Source: Meiothermus sp. CFH 77666 (GTDB lineage Bacteria > Deinococcota > Deinococci > Deinococcales > Thermaceae). Taken from it: a stretch of DNA of 64,000 nucleotides. Location of the stretch: contig NZ_JAGDFV010000006.1 in assembly GCF_017497985.1 (NCBI RefSeq), positions 62,001 through 126,000 on the forward strand, in the 5' to 3' direction. The stretch's first letter is position 1; each line of letters starts with the position of its first letter. Under the pieces are notes generated by a model. It was not told the origin of the DNA, did no database searches, and was given only the letters and a program-made list of their open reading frames with translations. Positions 56,174 through 64,000 of this stretch are shown in pieces. A program made the position numbers and the translations under genes.

Positions 56174-56752
56174 GTGAAAAAGCCCAGAGATACGGCCAAG
56201 GCTGTCCTTTTAGGACGACGCGAAGCCCTGCGTGCGGCGTTTTGGGGGGGGACGGGCATCTTGCTGGGCCGGGGACTGTCCCAAAGCAGCTTGCCAAGCG
56301 TGGTGGCCGGCGATCTGTTGGTCTATGCGGGCGGTGAAAAGGCCGACCAGCCGATCTTAGCCGACCAGGTGGGCCTCAACAAGGCCCTAAACGCTTTCCC
56401 GATGGACCCCAACACCCAGACCGTTAAAAAGGACCCCAAGACTCTGATTGTGCTGGTGCGCCTGGAACCCAAGATGCTTGACAAAAACACCGCAAAATTT
56501 GCCGCTGGCGGTTTTGTAGCCTACTCAGCCATCTGTACCCATCAGGGTTGTCCTATAAGTCAGCTGGGTGAGGTGGGCAGCCGCAAAGGAAAATTGGTTT
56601 GCACTTGCCACGGCGCAGTATATGACCCCACCGCCGGGGCTAAGGTGCTGGGAGGACAAGCCAAGCGACCCTTGGCCCTCCTGCCGCTCAAGCTGCAGGG
56701 TCAAAACCTGGTCGCAGCGGGCGGGTTCATCGGAAAAGTCGGGGCCGATTGA
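56174..56752 (+). CDS. Tat-exported Rieske [2Fe-2S] protein
   Basis: The 192-residue protein has a twin-arginine signal (GRREALRAAFWGG, residues 14-26) and a Rieske domain with ligands C121 and H123 (CTHQGC) and C143 and H146 (CTCHG), plus the disulfide cysteines C126 and C145. It is shaped like the small Rieske subunits of arsenite oxidase-type systems. No cytochrome b partner is present. It is 107 bp upstream of the PQQ dehydrogenase on the same strand, so electron transfer from that enzyme to the respiratory chain is a fair inference, not established. The GTG start is fixed by GGAGGG 7 nt upstream. Confidence 0.88.
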   Translation: MKKPRDTAKAVLLGRREALRAAFWGGTGILLGRGLSQSSLPSVVAGDLLVYAGGEKADQPILADQVGLNKALNAFPMDPNTQTVKKDPKTLIVLVRLEPKMLDKNTAKFAAGGFVAYSAICTHQGCPISQLGEVGSRKGKLVCTCHGAVYDPTAGAKVLGGQAKRPLALLPLKLQGQNLVAAGGFIGKVGAD

Positions 56753-56859
56753 GAAGGGAGGTGAGCACCTCAGTTGTAAACGGTCGACAGCATCACACTG
56801 GACTCATAACCTACAAACATATAGAAATAAAACCACGTGTCTCTACAGGAGGAGGCAAA

Positions 56860-58512
56860 ATGAGGCTGTCTAGCTTGTTTGTTGGTTTGATTCTCTTGGG
56901 TTTGTCAGCTCAAGCACAGTATCAGCCGGTTACCGATGCCAGGCTCCTCAACCCGGAGCCTGGCAACTGGCTGATGTGGCGGCGTACATACGACAACTGG
57001 GGTTATAGCCCTCTAAATAAGATTAACACCTCCAACGTCTCCCGCCTAGTGCCGGTATGGGCTTTCTCTACCGGGGTTACTCAGGGGCACGAGGCCCCTC
57101 CTATCGTCAACGGCAACTTCATGTATATCACCGCGCCGTACAACAAGCTCTACGCCCTCAACGCCCGCACTGGCCAGCTCATCTGGAAGTACGAGCGTCA
57201 GCTGCCCAACGATGTGGTAACCTGCTGCGACGTGGTCAACCGGGGGGTGGCCCTGTATGGCGATAAGGTCTTCATGGGCACTCTCGACGCTCACCTGATA
57301 GCCTTCGATGCGCGCACAGGCAAGATCGTCTGGGATGTGACTGTGGAGGACTACAAAACCCGCCACACCATCACCTCCCCCCCGGTCGTGGCCAAGGGTA
57401 AGGTAATCACCGGCGTCCACGGGGGCGAGTTTGGTGTGCGTGGTTTCCTGGCGGCCTACGATCCCAACACCGGCAAGCAGCTCTGGAAAACCTACACCAC
57501 CGCCGCCGACGATAGCTGGCCCGGGGATAGCTGGAAGAACGGTGGCGCCTCGACCTGGCTCACCGGCAGCTACGACCCCCGCACCAACACCCTCTTCTGG
57601 GGCACTTCCAACCCGTCGCCCTGGATGGACGCGGCTCGTGATCCAGACAAGCACGATCTAAGGTGGACCGTCTCGGTGCTGGGCTTTGACCCCGACACCG
57701 GGCGCATCAAGTCCTCGTTCCAATACAGCCCCAACGATGCTTGGGACTACGACGGGGTCAACGAGCAGATCCTCATTACCCTCAACAACCGTCCCACCCT
57801 GATTTCTGCGCACCGCAACGGTTACCTTTATAACCTAGACCGTACCGGGGGCGGCCTACGCTTTGTCAACGCCTTCAAGTATGCCTACGCCAACATATAT
57901 AAGAGCATAGACCGCAACGGGCGGCCCGTTTGGAACCCTGAGCATCGTCCCGACATTGGCAAGACCGTTAACGCCTGCCCAAGCTTCCTGGGTGGGAAAA
58001 ACTGGAATCCTGCTGCCTACTCGCCCCAGACCGGACTGGTCTATATCCCCTCCAACGACTGGTGCATGGACATCCGCGGTGCCCAAGTGCAGTACACGGC
58101 AGGTGAAGCCTTTGTGGGCGCCGAGTTTGAAATGAACGTGGTACCGGGCCTTAACCACGTGGGCGCACTTCGCGCAGTCAATCCGGCCACTGGTCGCATC
58201 GTCTGGGAACAAAAGTTCAGGGCTCCACTCTGGGGCGGCGTTCTTACTACAGCCGGAGGTCTGGTCTTTACCGGCACCTTGGATGACCGAGGCTTCCATG
58301 CTTTCGATGCCCGTAGCGGCAGGAAGCTATGGAGCTTCACCACCAACTCAGGCGTCATTGGGGTACCCATGAGTTACGAAGTTGGAGGCACTCAGTACAT
58401 TGCGGTTTACTCGGGCTTCGGCGGGGCTATACCGCTATGGGCCGGCCCGGTAGCCAAGCTGACCCAGAATGTCCCGATGGGCGGCGTACTCTGGGTATTT
58501 GCTGTGAGGTAG
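56860..58512 (+). CDS. PQQ-dependent alcohol dehydrogenase with lanthanide-type metal site
   Basis: The 550-residue periplasmic quinoprotein (signal peptide to about residue 19) has the eight-bladed PQQ propeller with repeats like AYDPNTGKQLWK and FDPDTGRIK. Key residues visible: vicinal cysteines C122-C123, E190 (GGEFGVRG), N251 (GTSNPSPW), catalytic D296 and D298 in NDAWDYDGVN. The Asp two after the catalytic Asp is present in XoxF/ExaF/PedH lanthanide enzymes and replaced by Ala or others in Ca-type MxaF. No heme domain (no CxxCH). AGGAGGAGG precedes ATG56860. The substrate alcohol is unknown. Confidence 0.92.
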   Translation: MRLSSLFVGLILLGLSAQAQYQPVTDARLLNPEPGNWLMWRRTYDNWGYSPLNKINTSNVSRLVPVWAFSTGVTQGHEAPPIVNGNFMYITAPYNKLYALNARTGQLIWKYERQLPNDVVTCCDVVNRGVALYGDKVFMGTLDAHLIAFDARTGKIVWDVTVEDYKTRHTITSPPVVAKGKVITGVHGGEFGVRGFLAAYDPNTGKQLWKTYTTAADDSWPGDSWKNGGASTWLTGSYDPRTNTLFWGTSNPSPWMDAARDPDKHDLRWTVSVLGFDPDTGRIKSSFQYSPNDAWDYDGVNEQILITLNNRPTLISAHRNGYLYNLDRTGGGLRFVNAFKYAYANIYKSIDRNGRPVWNPEHRPDIGKTVNACPSFLGGKNWNPAAYSPQTGLVYIPSNDWCMDIRGAQVQYTAGEAFVGAEFEMNVVPGLNHVGALRAVNPATGRIVWEQKFRAPLWGGVLTTAGGLVFTGTLDDRGFHAFDARSGRKLWSFTTNSGVIGVPMSYEVGGTQYIAVYSGFGGAIPLWAGPVAKLTQNVPMGGVLWVFAVR

Positions 58513-58525
58513 GGTACTCTAAAGG

Positions 58526-58558
58526 CCCGCGCAGGGCCCAACCCTGCGCGGGAACTTT
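58526..58558 (+). terminator. Terminator after the PQQ dehydrogenase
   Basis: An 11-bp perfect stem CCCGCGCAGGG-cccaa-CCCTGCGCGGG is followed by AACTTTGT, a short T-tract. Confidence 0.7.
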
Positions 58559-58957
58559 GTAGGCATATTGAATATTTACCGTCCTGCGGTTATAGTTCTA
58601 GTTGAACAACTTCGTTCCAAATATCCGTCGTTCCTACTCCGTGCAAATGGACAATGGAGCAGTCAGGAAGGCTGTTAGGTTCAGCAATTATGGTTACTCG
58701 CACTCGGTCGGGTAGATGGGATGTATTCCAGGGTTACCTCTCAGGAATGCGGGGCGGTGATGAGGGCCCGCCTAAGCCGTGAAAACCAACCCAACTTGTG
58801 TGATGATTTGAACTCTAACAATGCCTGGTAGCCTGGTAGCAGAGTTTTCGATTTGCGGCAGAGTCTCCTTTATGAGCCAGATAAATTTACCTTGAACAGT
58901 CACCGGGTTTCTAGAACGTCCATCAAGACAAGTTTACCGTGCACTCGGGAGGGCTGA
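58559..58957. other. About 400-bp gene-free stretch before the molybdenum hydroxylase operon
   Basis: No credible coding frame; the base mix is less GC-rich than the neighbouring genes. Its right end must hold the promoter of the small-subunit gene: TTGAAC (about 58892) with TAGAAC 14 bp later is a poor match. GGGAGGG lies 4 nt before ATG58958. Confidence 0.4.
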
Positions 58958-59455
58958 ATGGAAAAGATCAAGATAAGCTTAAACGTCAACGGAACAACTC
59001 ACCACAGCGAGGTCGAACCCCGTCTGTTACTGGTGCACTACCTGCGCGAAACCCTGGGCCTCACCGGCACTCACGTCGGCTGTGACACCAGTCAGTGCGG
59101 GGCCTGCACGGTGCATGTAGACGGGCAAGCGGTCAAATCCTGCACCATGTTCGCGGTCCAGGCCGACGGTAGCAGCGTCACCACCATCGAGGGCCTGGGC
59201 AGCCCCGGCAGCCTCCACCCGGTACAGGAGGGCTTCTGGGAGATGCACGGCCTGCAGTGTGGTTTCTGCACCCCCGGCATGATTATGGCGACGGTAGACC
59301 TCCTGAACAAAAATCCCAGCCCCTCCGAGGCCGAGATCCGGCACGCCCTGGAAGGCAATTACTGCCGCTGCACCGGCTATCACAACATCGTACGGGCCGT
59401 GCAGTATGCCGCGGACAAAATGGCAGGAAAGGTTGCGGTGGCAGCAGACGATTGA
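58958..59455 (+). CDS. Molybdenum hydroxylase small subunit, two [2Fe-2S] clusters (CoxS-like)
   Basis: The 165-residue small subunit carries two [2Fe-2S] clusters: the plant-ferredoxin type (C42, C47, C50, C62) and the second, alpha-helical type (C101, C104, C136, C138, in CGFCTPGM and CRCTG). It passes electrons from the molybdenum centre to FAD. It is the first gene of the operon, followed by the large and then the FAD subunit, an order different from the common M-S-L of CO dehydrogenases. Confidence 0.92.
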   Translation: MEKIKISLNVNGTTHHSEVEPRLLLVHYLRETLGLTGTHVGCDTSQCGACTVHVDGQAVKSCTMFAVQADGSSVTTIEGLGSPGSLHPVQEGFWEMHGLQCGFCTPGMIMATVDLLNKNPSPSEAEIRHALEGNYCRCTGYHNIVRAVQYAADKMAGKVAVAADD

Positions 59456-59491
59456 TGGATTCGGCCCCTTGAATATTGAAGGGAGAGAACA

Positions 59492-61861
59492 ATGGCCAAC
59501 AAGTTTTTTGGCAAGGCGATGAAGCGGGTCGAAGACCCCCGCTTCATTACCGGAACCGGTAACTACACCGATGACATGACCCTCCCCGGCATGGTTCATG
59601 CGGCAATGGTTCGTTCGCCCTATGCCCATGCCCGCATCAAAAAGATTGATGCCTCCAAAGCCCTCGCCTACCCTGGCGTTCTGGCCGTCATCACCGGGCA
59701 GGAAATGAAGGATGCAGGCATCAATAGCATCCCCACCGGCTGGCTGCACCCCGGCATCAAGACCCCACCCCACTACGCCATCACCTTCGACAAAGCCCGG
59801 CATGTGGGCGACATCGTGGCAGCCGTGATTGCCGAAAACCGCCAGATTGCCGAGGATGCCGCCCAGCTGGTAGAGGTGGATTACGAGCCCCTCCCCGCGG
59901 TGGCCCTGGGCAGCGATGCCCTCAAACCCGGCGCACCCGCCGTTCACGACGACGTGCCCGACAATGTTTGCTTCACCTGGAGCATCGGCGACAAGGCCGC
60001 CGTGGACGCCGCTTTTGCCAGCGCTTACAAAACCGTTAAGCTCAACCTGCGCAACAACCGGCTGGTGCCCAACGCCATGGAACCCCGCGCCAGCCTGGCC
60101 CAGTACCTGAAGGCTTCGGACGAGTACACCCTCTGGACCACCAGCCAGAACCCCCACATCCACCGCCTCTTGATTGCCGCTTTTATTATGGGCATCCCCG
60201 AGCACAAGCTGCGGGTGATTGCCCCGGATGTGGGCGGGGGCTTCGGCTCCAAGATTTACCAGTACCCCGAAGAGATTATCGTTCTATACGCCGCCAAAAA
60301 GCTAAACCGCCCGGTCAAGTGGACTGCCCGGCGCTCGGAGAGCTTCGTGACCGACTCCCACGGGCGCGACCACGAGACCGTGGCCGAGATGGCCGTAGAC
60401 CAAAACGGCAAAATTACCGCCGTGCGGGTGGACACCATCGCCAACATGGGAGCCTACCTGACCACCTTTGCCCCGGCAGTGCCCACCTACCTGTACGGCT
60501 GTTTGTTGGCGGGCACCTACACCACCCCACACATCTACTGCCATGTGACCGCCCCCTTCACCCACACCACGCCGGTAGACGCCTACCGGGGGGCCGGGCG
60601 GCCCGAGGCCACCTACCTGCTCGAGCGCCTGGTGGACGTCATGGCCCACGAGCTGGGCATGGATCCGGTGGAGTTCCGCCGCAAGAACCTGATTCCCCCC
60701 GATGCCTTCCCCTACCAAACCCCGGTGGCCCTGCAGTACGACTCCGGCAACTACGAGGCCAACCTCGACAAAGCCCTGGAAATGGTGAACTATCCTGCGC
60801 TTCGCAAGCAGCAGGAGGAGTGGCGCAAGCAGGGCCGCTACATGGGCATTGGGGTCATCACCTTCATCGAGGCCTGCGGGCTGGCCCCCTCGGCCCTGGT
60901 GGGGAGCCTGGGCGCACAGGCCGGGCAGTGGGAAAGCGCTTTGGTGCGGGTGATGCCTACCGGCAAGGTGGAGGTGTTCACCGGCACCCACAGCCACGGC
61001 CAGGGCCACGAGACGGCCTTTGCCCAGGTGGTGGCCGACGAGCTGCAAATCCCGGTGGAGGACGTGGTGCTGGTGCACGGCGACACCGGGCGGATGCCCT
61101 ATGGCTGGGGTTCGTACGGTTCGCGCTCGGCCCCCACCGGCCTCTCGGCCATTGTGCTGGCTACCCGCAAGATTGTGGACAAAGCCAAGAAGATTGCCGC
61201 CCACCTGCTCGAGGCCAGCCCGGATGACATCGTGCACGAGGACGGCAAGTTCATGGTAAAAGGGGTGCCCGACAAGGCCAAGACCTTCTTCGACATCGCC
61301 CTGATGGCCCACCTGGCCCACAACTACCCCGCCGACCTCGAGCCTGGGTTAGAGGCCACCCACTTCTACGACCCCAAAAACTTCGTCTTCCCCTTCGGCA
61401 CCCACATCGCGGTGGTGGAGGTAGACCCCGACACCGGCAAAGTTAAGCTGCTGCGCTACCTCTCGGTGGACGACTGCGGCCCGGTGATCAACCCGCTCAT
61501 TGCCGATGGTCAGGTGCACGGGGGCATCGCCCAGGGGCTGGGCCAGGCCCTGCTGGAAGAGGCCGTTTACGACAAAGAAGGCCAGATTCTCTCGGGCAAC
61601 TTCCTCGAGTACACCCTGCCCCGCGCCGACGACATGGTGCAGATCGAGCACGACCACACTGTTACGCCCTGCCCGCACAACCCCCTGGGCATTAAAGGCA
61701 TCGGCGAGGCCGGTACCATCGCCTCCACGGCTGCGGTGGCCAATGCCGTCATGGATGCCCTGCGGCCCTTCGGCATCGTGCACCTCGACATGCCCTACAC
61801 CCCCGAGAAGGTCTGGCGGGCCATTCAGGGGGCCAAACCACTGGCTCAAGCTGCCGACTAA
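59492..61861 (+). CDS. Molybdenum hydroxylase large subunit (form II CODH-like/aldehyde oxidase-like)
   Basis: The 789-residue subunit holds the Mo-pterin cofactor. The active-site loop (residues 364-370) reads AYRGAGR, the form II sequence, not the form I AYRCSFR that binds Cu in proven aerobic CO dehydrogenases. The catalytic glutamate is in GIGEAGTIAS near the C-terminus, and VGGGFGSK and QGHETAFAQ are further family motifs. The substrate could be an aldehyde, a purine or another heterocycle, and CO cannot be assumed. GGGAGAG precedes the ATG. Confidence 0.92.
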   Translation: MANKFFGKAMKRVEDPRFITGTGNYTDDMTLPGMVHAAMVRSPYAHARIKKIDASKALAYPGVLAVITGQEMKDAGINSIPTGWLHPGIKTPPHYAITFDKARHVGDIVAAVIAENRQIAEDAAQLVEVDYEPLPAVALGSDALKPGAPAVHDDVPDNVCFTWSIGDKAAVDAAFASAYKTVKLNLRNNRLVPNAMEPRASLAQYLKASDEYTLWTTSQNPHIHRLLIAAFIMGIPEHKLRVIAPDVGGGFGSKIYQYPEEIIVLYAAKKLNRPVKWTARRSESFVTDSHGRDHETVAEMAVDQNGKITAVRVDTIANMGAYLTTFAPAVPTYLYGCLLAGTYTTPHIYCHVTAPFTHTTPVDAYRGAGRPEATYLLERLVDVMAHELGMDPVEFRRKNLIPPDAFPYQTPVALQYDSGNYEANLDKALEMVNYPALRKQQEEWRKQGRYMGIGVITFIEACGLAPSALVGSLGAQAGQWESALVRVMPTGKVEVFTGTHSHGQGHETAFAQVVADELQIPVEDVVLVHGDTGRMPYGWGSYGSRSAPTGLSAIVLATRKIVDKAKKIAAHLLEASPDDIVHEDGKFMVKGVPDKAKTFFDIALMAHLAHNYPADLEPGLEATHFYDPKNFVFPFGTHIAVVEVDPDTGKVKLLRYLSVDDCGPVINPLIADGQVHGGIAQGLGQALLEEAVYDKEGQILSGNFLEYTLPRADDMVQIEHDHTVTPCPHNPLGIKGIGEAGTIASTAAVANAVMDALRPFGIVHLDMPYTPEKVWRAIQGAKPLAQAAD

Positions 61862-61919
61862 GGGTTGGGATGGGGTGGCAGGCCACGCCCCACCCCCTCC
61901 CCCTCTTCCCGGAGGAACC

Positions 61920-62756
61920 ATGTACACAGCTCCGTTTACGTACAAAAAAGCCGGTAGTATCTCTGAAGCCATCAGCCTCCTCCAGCAGCACCCCGACGCC
62001 AAGCTGCTGGCGGGTGGCCACAGCCTGATTCCGACCATGAAGCTGCGCCTGGCCGCGCCCTCGGCCCTGATCGATATTTCCAAAGTGGCCGAGCTGCGCG
62101 GGGTTCGGCGCGAGGGCGACCAACTGGTGATTGGGGCCATGACCACCTACCACGAGCTGGAGACCTCCGACCTGCTGAAGGCCCACTGCCCCCTTTTACC
62201 CCAGGCGGTCTACCACATCGGCGACCCCATGGTGCGGGCCAAAGGCACCATCGGCGGTTCGCTGGCCCACGCCGACCCCGCCGCCGACCTGCCCGCCTCC
62301 ATGCTAGCGCTGGGGGCCAGAATAAAGGTGCAGGGCCCGAGCGGCACCCGGGTCATCGAGGCCGATAACTTCTTCACCGGCATGTTCAGCACGGCCCTGC
62401 AAGAGGGAGAAATCCTCACCGAGGTACACATTCCCATCCGCAACGGAGCCAGGATGGCCTACGCCAAATTCCCGCACCCGGCCAGCCGCTACGCGGTGGT
62501 GGGGGTGGCGGTGGTGGTGGACGGGGGCAACGTCAGGGCCGCGGTGACGGGCGCCGGTGAGCACGCCATGCGCCTGGGCAAGCTCGAGCAAGCCCTCTCC
62601 GGCCAACCCCTGACCGCAGCCAACATTGCGGCGGCCTGTCAGGGGTTGCTACCCCCCGATAACCTGAACCACGACCTCGCCGCCTCCAGGGAGTACCGCG
62701 CGCACCTGGTGGACGTGATGGCCAAACGGGCCCTGATGCAAGCCGCCGGACTGTAA
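61920..62756 (+). CDS. Molybdenum hydroxylase FAD-binding medium subunit (CoxM-like)
   Basis: The 278-residue subunit binds FAD: LLAGGHSLIP (residues about 30-39) and TIGGSLAHADPAAD (near 110) are the two pyrophosphate-binding motifs. It takes electrons from the small subunit and delivers them to the acceptor. ATG61920 has GGAGGAACC directly upstream; an alternative longer frame would extend into the large-subunit gene in another frame and is rejected. Confidence 0.92.
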   Translation: MYTAPFTYKKAGSISEAISLLQQHPDAKLLAGGHSLIPTMKLRLAAPSALIDISKVAELRGVRREGDQLVIGAMTTYHELETSDLLKAHCPLLPQAVYHIGDPMVRAKGTIGGSLAHADPAADLPASMLALGARIKVQGPSGTRVIEADNFFTGMFSTALQEGEILTEVHIPIRNGARMAYAKFPHPASRYAVVGVAVVVDGGNVRAAVTGAGEHAMRLGKLEQALSGQPLTAANIAAACQGLLPPDNLNHDLAASREYRAHLVDVMAKRALMQAAGL

Positions 62757-62772
62757 AAAAGGGAGCAATTGT

Positions 62773-62798
62773 GAGGGGCTGAGGTAATTCAGCCCCTC
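62773..62798 (+). terminator. Hairpin between hydroxylase and maturation genes
   Basis: A perfect 10-bp stem GAGGGGCTGA-ggtaat-TCAGCCCCTC. No T-run follows (CGTCTTGTG), so it may slow polymerase or stabilise the upstream mRNA; a terminator is less certain. Confidence 0.5.
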
Positions 62799-62823
62799 CG
62801 TCTTGTGTGAAGATACTGTCATG

Positions 62824-63720
62824 ATGCCCCAATCGGTTGAAGAAACCCAACAAGCCCTCGAGGCCCACCACTACATTGCCGACAAGGGCCTGTCGGTAGC
62901 GGTATTTCTGGCGCTGAAGCTAGGTCGTCCGCTGCTGCTGGAGGGTGAGCCGGGGGTGGGCAAGACCGAGATCGTCAAGGTACTGGCCGAGCTGCTGCAA
63001 ACCCGCCTGATCCGCCTGCAGTGCTACGAGGGGCTGGACATCAGCAGTGCGGTCTACGAGTGGGACTACGCCCGCCAGATGATGCAGATAAGGCTCCTGG
63101 AGGCCAGCGGTGAGCGCAACCAGGAAAAGGTGCGGCACGAGGTCTTTGGGGCCGATTTCCTGCTCAAGCGCCCGCTGCTGCAAGCCCTGGAAACCACCGA
63201 CGGCAAGGCCCCGGTGCTGCTGATTGACGAGCTGGACCGGGCCGACGAGGAGTTCGAGGCGTTTTTGCTCGAGTTCCTCTCGGACTGGCAAATTTCCGTG
63301 CCCGAGGTGGGCACCCTGCGGGCCGAACGGCCCCCGGTGGTAGTGATTACCTCCAACCGCACCCGGGAGATTCACGATGCCTTGAAGCGCCGTTGCATGT
63401 ACTACTGGATCGACTACCCCAGCTTCGACAAAGAGTACCGCATCGTGCGGGAGAAAGTGCCCGGCATACCAGAAAAACTGGCCCAGCAGGCAGTGGCCTT
63501 TGTGCAGGCCCTGCGCCAGCAGGACCTCTACAAAGCGCCTGGCGTAGCCGAAACCCTGGACTGGGCCGCCTCGCTCTTGGCCCTGGGCCAAACCGAGCTG
63601 CAGCCCGAGGTTATCGAGGAAACCCTGGGGGTGCTGCTCAAATACCAGGACGATGTGGTCAAGGCCAAAAACCAGGCCCGCGACCTGCTGGCTAGAGCCC
63701 AGATGCAAAGCCCCCTATGA
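62824..63720 (+). CDS. MoxR-family AAA+ ATPase (CoxD-like)
   Basis: The 298-residue AAA+ protein has Walker A GEPGVGKTE (near residue 42), Walker B LLIDELDRAD and the sensor TSNRT. CoxD-type MoxR ATPases, with a vWA partner, help assemble the metal centre of the hydroxylase. ATG62824 is chosen because GATACT (62812-62817) lies 6 nt upstream, a leaderless start, although ATG62821 is equally close. The stop overlaps the next gene start (ATGA). Confidence 0.88.
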   Translation: MPQSVEETQQALEAHHYIADKGLSVAVFLALKLGRPLLLEGEPGVGKTEIVKVLAELLQTRLIRLQCYEGLDISSAVYEWDYARQMMQIRLLEASGERNQEKVRHEVFGADFLLKRPLLQALETTDGKAPVLLIDELDRADEEFEAFLLEFLSDWQISVPEVGTLRAERPPVVVITSNRTREIHDALKRRCMYYWIDYPSFDKEYRIVREKVPGIPEKLAQQAVAFVQALRQQDLYKAPGVAETLDWAASLLALGQTELQPEVIEETLGVLLKYQDDVVKAKNQARDLLARAQMQSPL

Positions 63721-64000
63721 CCGTCCCCACCCACCAACTGTTGCGCCATGTGGTGGCTTTTGCGCGCAGCCTGCGAAGTGAGGGCATTGTGGTAACCCCC
63801 GGCCAGACCGCTACCTTCGCCAGAGCGCTGGGGGAAATTTCCATCTTTGACCCACTGGCTTTTTTCTATGCCGCCCAGTGCACCCTGCTGACCCGGCGGG
63901 AGGATCAGGCCAGGTTTGCCGAAGTCTTTCGCAAGTTCTGGCAGAGTCTGGGCCTGGAGCGTTTTCCTGGCGAGCTGCTGAACCAGACTGCCCTGCCCCC
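63717..64000 (+). CDS. CoxE-like vWA-domain protein (partial, cut by window end)
   Basis: The first 95 residues are present, from ATG63717, which overlaps the MoxR stop. The start HQLLRHVVAFARSLRSEGIV, followed by VTPGQTATF and LLTRREDQARFAEVFRKFW, is the CoxE N-terminus. It would act with the MoxR ATPase in maturation of the molybdenum hydroxylase. The vWA domain lies beyond the window. Confidence 0.85.
   Translation, partial: MTVPTHQLLRHVVAFARSLRSEGIVVTPGQTATFARALGEISIFDPLAFFYAAQCTLLTRREDQARFAEVFRKFWQSLGLERFPGELLNQTALP

Noticed and set aside
49525-58512. Lanmodulin, cytochrome c or PQQ biosynthesis genes in the alcohol island
   Set aside because: No EF-hand array, no CxxCH motif and no pqqA/E-like sequence was seen; DPNTG/DPDTG words are PQQ-propeller repeats.
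59492-61861. Bona fide form I aerobic CO dehydrogenase
   Set aside because: The active-site loop reads AYRGAGR; the form I AYRCSFR with the Cu-binding cysteine is missing.

Overview
The window reads as chromosomal DNA of a Meiothermus/Thermus-type bacterium (phylum Deinococcota). This is an inference from gene content: futalosine-pathway menaquinone synthesis (mqnC), an MglA/MglB polarity pair, a LpxB-related glycosyltransferase, single-chain gcvP, long hflX and a very large TamB-like protein. Base composition is high-GC and the hexamer CTCGAG is very frequent. Many genes show a -10 box only 6-7 nt before the start codon, the leaderless arrangement known from this phylum. No phage, CRISPR array or complete transposase-bearing insertion sequence was seen.

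Layout. 1-6.6 kb: end of an unknown gene, an FAD amine/amino-acid oxidase, then two ABC export systems. The first is preceded by a short upstream ORF, a UUCG-loop terminator and a second, overlapping small ORF, which together look like an attenuation device. 6.7-12.2 kb: mqnC, a small acidic protein, a GT2 glycosyltransferase and the envelope/isoprenoid genes rseP-dxr-cdsA. 12.5-18 kb: glycine cleavage genes gcvT-gcvH and gcvP, separated by about 0.9 kb that holds a MITE-like element, several hairpins and a tandem glycine riboswitch serving gcvP only. 18.3-26 kb: mglA-mglB, a secreted hydrolase, an intact MNT/HEPN pair, hemW, a second MNT gene with a decayed HEPN partner, and mfd, which carries an in-frame low-complexity insertion. 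26-33 kb: pcp and an envelope-glycan block (LpxB-related protein, GT2, GT4, GT2, MFS transporter, NodB deacetylase). 33.5-42 kb: one giant TamB-like gene. 42-48.3 kb: acyP, hflX, a HAD phosphatase, a YdcF-like protein, a DivIVA-like protein, a YggS-family protein, purine nucleoside phosphorylase and the tandem tRNAs fMet and Met.

The most interesting part is 48.3-64 kb. It holds xdhC; a four-gene ABC system of the type linked to PQQ alcohol dehydrogenases (two binding proteins, ATPase, ABC-2 permease); a convergent NitT/TauT-type importer with two different permeases; a Tat-exported Rieske protein; and a PQQ alcohol dehydrogenase with the extra metal-site aspartate (WDYD) that marks lanthanide-dependent enzymes. 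I read this as a candidate lanthanide-dependent alcohol-oxidation island in a thermophile: the ABC system may bring in the metal, the quinoprotein oxidises an alcohol in the periplasm, and the Rieske protein may carry the electrons. It is followed by a molybdenum hydroxylase operon (small-large-medium subunits plus MoxR and CoxE maturation proteins, the last cut by the window end). Its active-site loop is AYRGAGR, so it is a form II/CODH-like enzyme and not a proven CO dehydrogenase.
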